64,000 bases of DNA from Candidatus Nitronereus thalassa (GTDB lineage: Bacteria; Nitrospirota; Nitrospiria; Nitrospirales; UBA8639). This document shows positions 63,471 to 64,000 of this stretch, one piece after another (the first letter of the stretch is position 1; each line of letters begins with the position of its first letter). The translations under genes and the position numbers were made by a program. Location: the NCBI RefSeq assembly GCF_032191465.1, contig NZ_JAQOUE010000001.1, positions 930,001 through 994,000 of the forward strand, read 5' to 3'. The notes under the pieces are model-generated. The model saw only the letters and a list, made by a program, of their open reading frames with translations, searched no databases and was not told where the DNA came from.

Positions 63471-64000
63471 TCACCGGTTCATAACGTTTGAATACGGCAC
63501 CGACCGATTCGATGGCATGGACCGAATCGAAGGGCTGGTAGATGGCTGAAAGAGGACTTTCCGCCATGTATTCCCTTGCGAAGCCTCGAAGCGCAAGGCT
63601 TCACCATGATTATTGGTTAATATCAGGTTGCCCGTATTATTGAAAATCGACATCAATACTCCCTCTTCCTGATTTTTGTGCCCGAGACCTATCATCGGCT
63701 CCCAATACGGGCCTTGATTTCGTACCGACATCACAGAAAAACTTTTCCCCATTCCACCTGTCACCTTGATGGCCGGCTGATTTTCCGTCCTGAAACTTAA
63801 ATCAATACGATTGAGTTCATTTCGCCCCATCGAAAACATGGGCAACCCAAAAGAATCCGAACTGAGGTTAGCCACGACCTCATTTTTTTGATTGTATAAG
63901 GTAAGGTGCTTTACTGAAATTGAATCGGCAACCAAATTCCGTTGAGACTCTTCAGCCTCCACATTCACTCCCGCGATCACCAAATGAAACATGGCCGCAC
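63471..64000 (-). CDS. Hypothetical exported protein, N-terminus cut by window edge
   Basis: At least 173 residues to a stop at 63471. The frame stays open to the window edge, and the first residues (MFHLVIAGVNVEAEES) look like the end of a hydrophobic signal or anchor, so the true start probably lies beyond 64000, although an ATG at 63992 exists. Several segments (SVKHLTLYNQKNEVVANL; EGVLMSIFNNTGNLIL) look like short strand repeats in which a molecule is described as label plus value, as in small beta-rich exported proteins. No family was named with confidence. Confidence 0.5.
   Translation of the reverse strand, partial: AAMFHLVIAGVNVEAEESQRNLVADSISVKHLTLYNQKNEVVANLSSDSFGLPMFSMGRNELNRIDLSFRTENQPAIKVTGGMGKSFSVMSVRNQGPYWEPMIGLGHKNQEEGVLMSIFNNTGNLILTNNHGEALRFEASQGNTWRKVLFQPSTSPSIRSMPSNRSVPYSNVMNR

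Noticed and set aside
1-64000. CRISPR arrays, tRNA and rRNA genes, phage attachment sites.
   Set aside because: No regularly spaced short repeats, cloverleaf-like sequences or rRNA segments were recognised by eye; a covariance-model scan could still find small RNAs.

Overview
The window comes from a Gram-negative bacterium of moderate G+C content. It carries outer-membrane export lipoproteins, a beta-barrel protein, several lipobox lipoproteins and ABC-dependent O-polysaccharide export genes. The gene mix (large surface-polysaccharide locus, PqqD/B2/HprK-type peptide cluster, cupredoxin-like periplasmic protein, short inverted-repeat element) would fit Nitrospirota such as a marine Nitrospira. 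That is inference from gene content; no marker gene in the window settles it. No rRNA, tRNA or CRISPR array was recognised.

Positions 1-34,094 are almost entirely minus-strand and form a surface-polysaccharide locus. Read in the direction of transcription it has a secreted seven-repeat propeller protein, a beta-barrel outer-membrane protein, a Wza-type export lipoprotein, a Wzc-type chain-length regulator/tyrosine kinase and a NusG/RfaH-like antiterminator. After a gene-free leader of about 1 kb come the ABC export permease, CDP-sugar and branched-sugar genes (RfbF, an SDR epimerase, two zinc-binding methyltransferases), the Wzt-type ATPase with a C-terminal sugar-binding domain, and a nonulosonic-acid set (NeuB, a 2-hydroxyacid dehydrogenase, NeuC, NeuA). 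These are followed by a capsule-type protein, a propeller lipoprotein, four glycosyltransferases, an O-antigen ligase/polymerase, two CapA-like proteins, a CapK-like ligase and an asparagine-synthase-like amidotransferase. Many junctions are 4-base ATGA overlaps, indicating translational coupling.

Positions 34,257-38,076 hold plus-strand housekeeping genes (methyltransferase, HugZ-like protein, EttA). Positions 44,533-38,107 (minus) hold the most interesting system, a RiPP cluster with the parts of a decorated lasso-peptide pathway: a PqqD-like recognition protein (B1), a 37-residue precursor peptide missed by ordinary ORF calling, two tandem HPr-kinase-like kinases, a B2 leader peptidase, an exporter and a nucleotidyltransferase-fold protein. 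It lacks any lasso cyclase, and the predicted core has no Asp/Glu to close a lasso ring. A perfect 14-bp stem-loop lies between the precursor and the kinases. The predicted product is a linear, Ser-rich peptide that may be phosphorylated and further decorated.

Positions 44,854-64,000 hold mixed genes: a CREST/ceramidase-like membrane protein, small envelope proteins, an RlmL-like RNA methyltransferase, a 1-Cys peroxiredoxin and a cold-shock protein. Next is a secreted protein of about 1,469 residues built from 1,080-bp tandem repeats that look identical at the DNA level. An MsbA-like exporter, peptide deformylase, a HEAT-repeat protein, a complete potABCD polyamine-uptake operon and a cupredoxin-like protein follow. 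A 183-bp MITE-like element with 18-bp terminal inverted repeats sits directly upstream of the cupredoxin gene.
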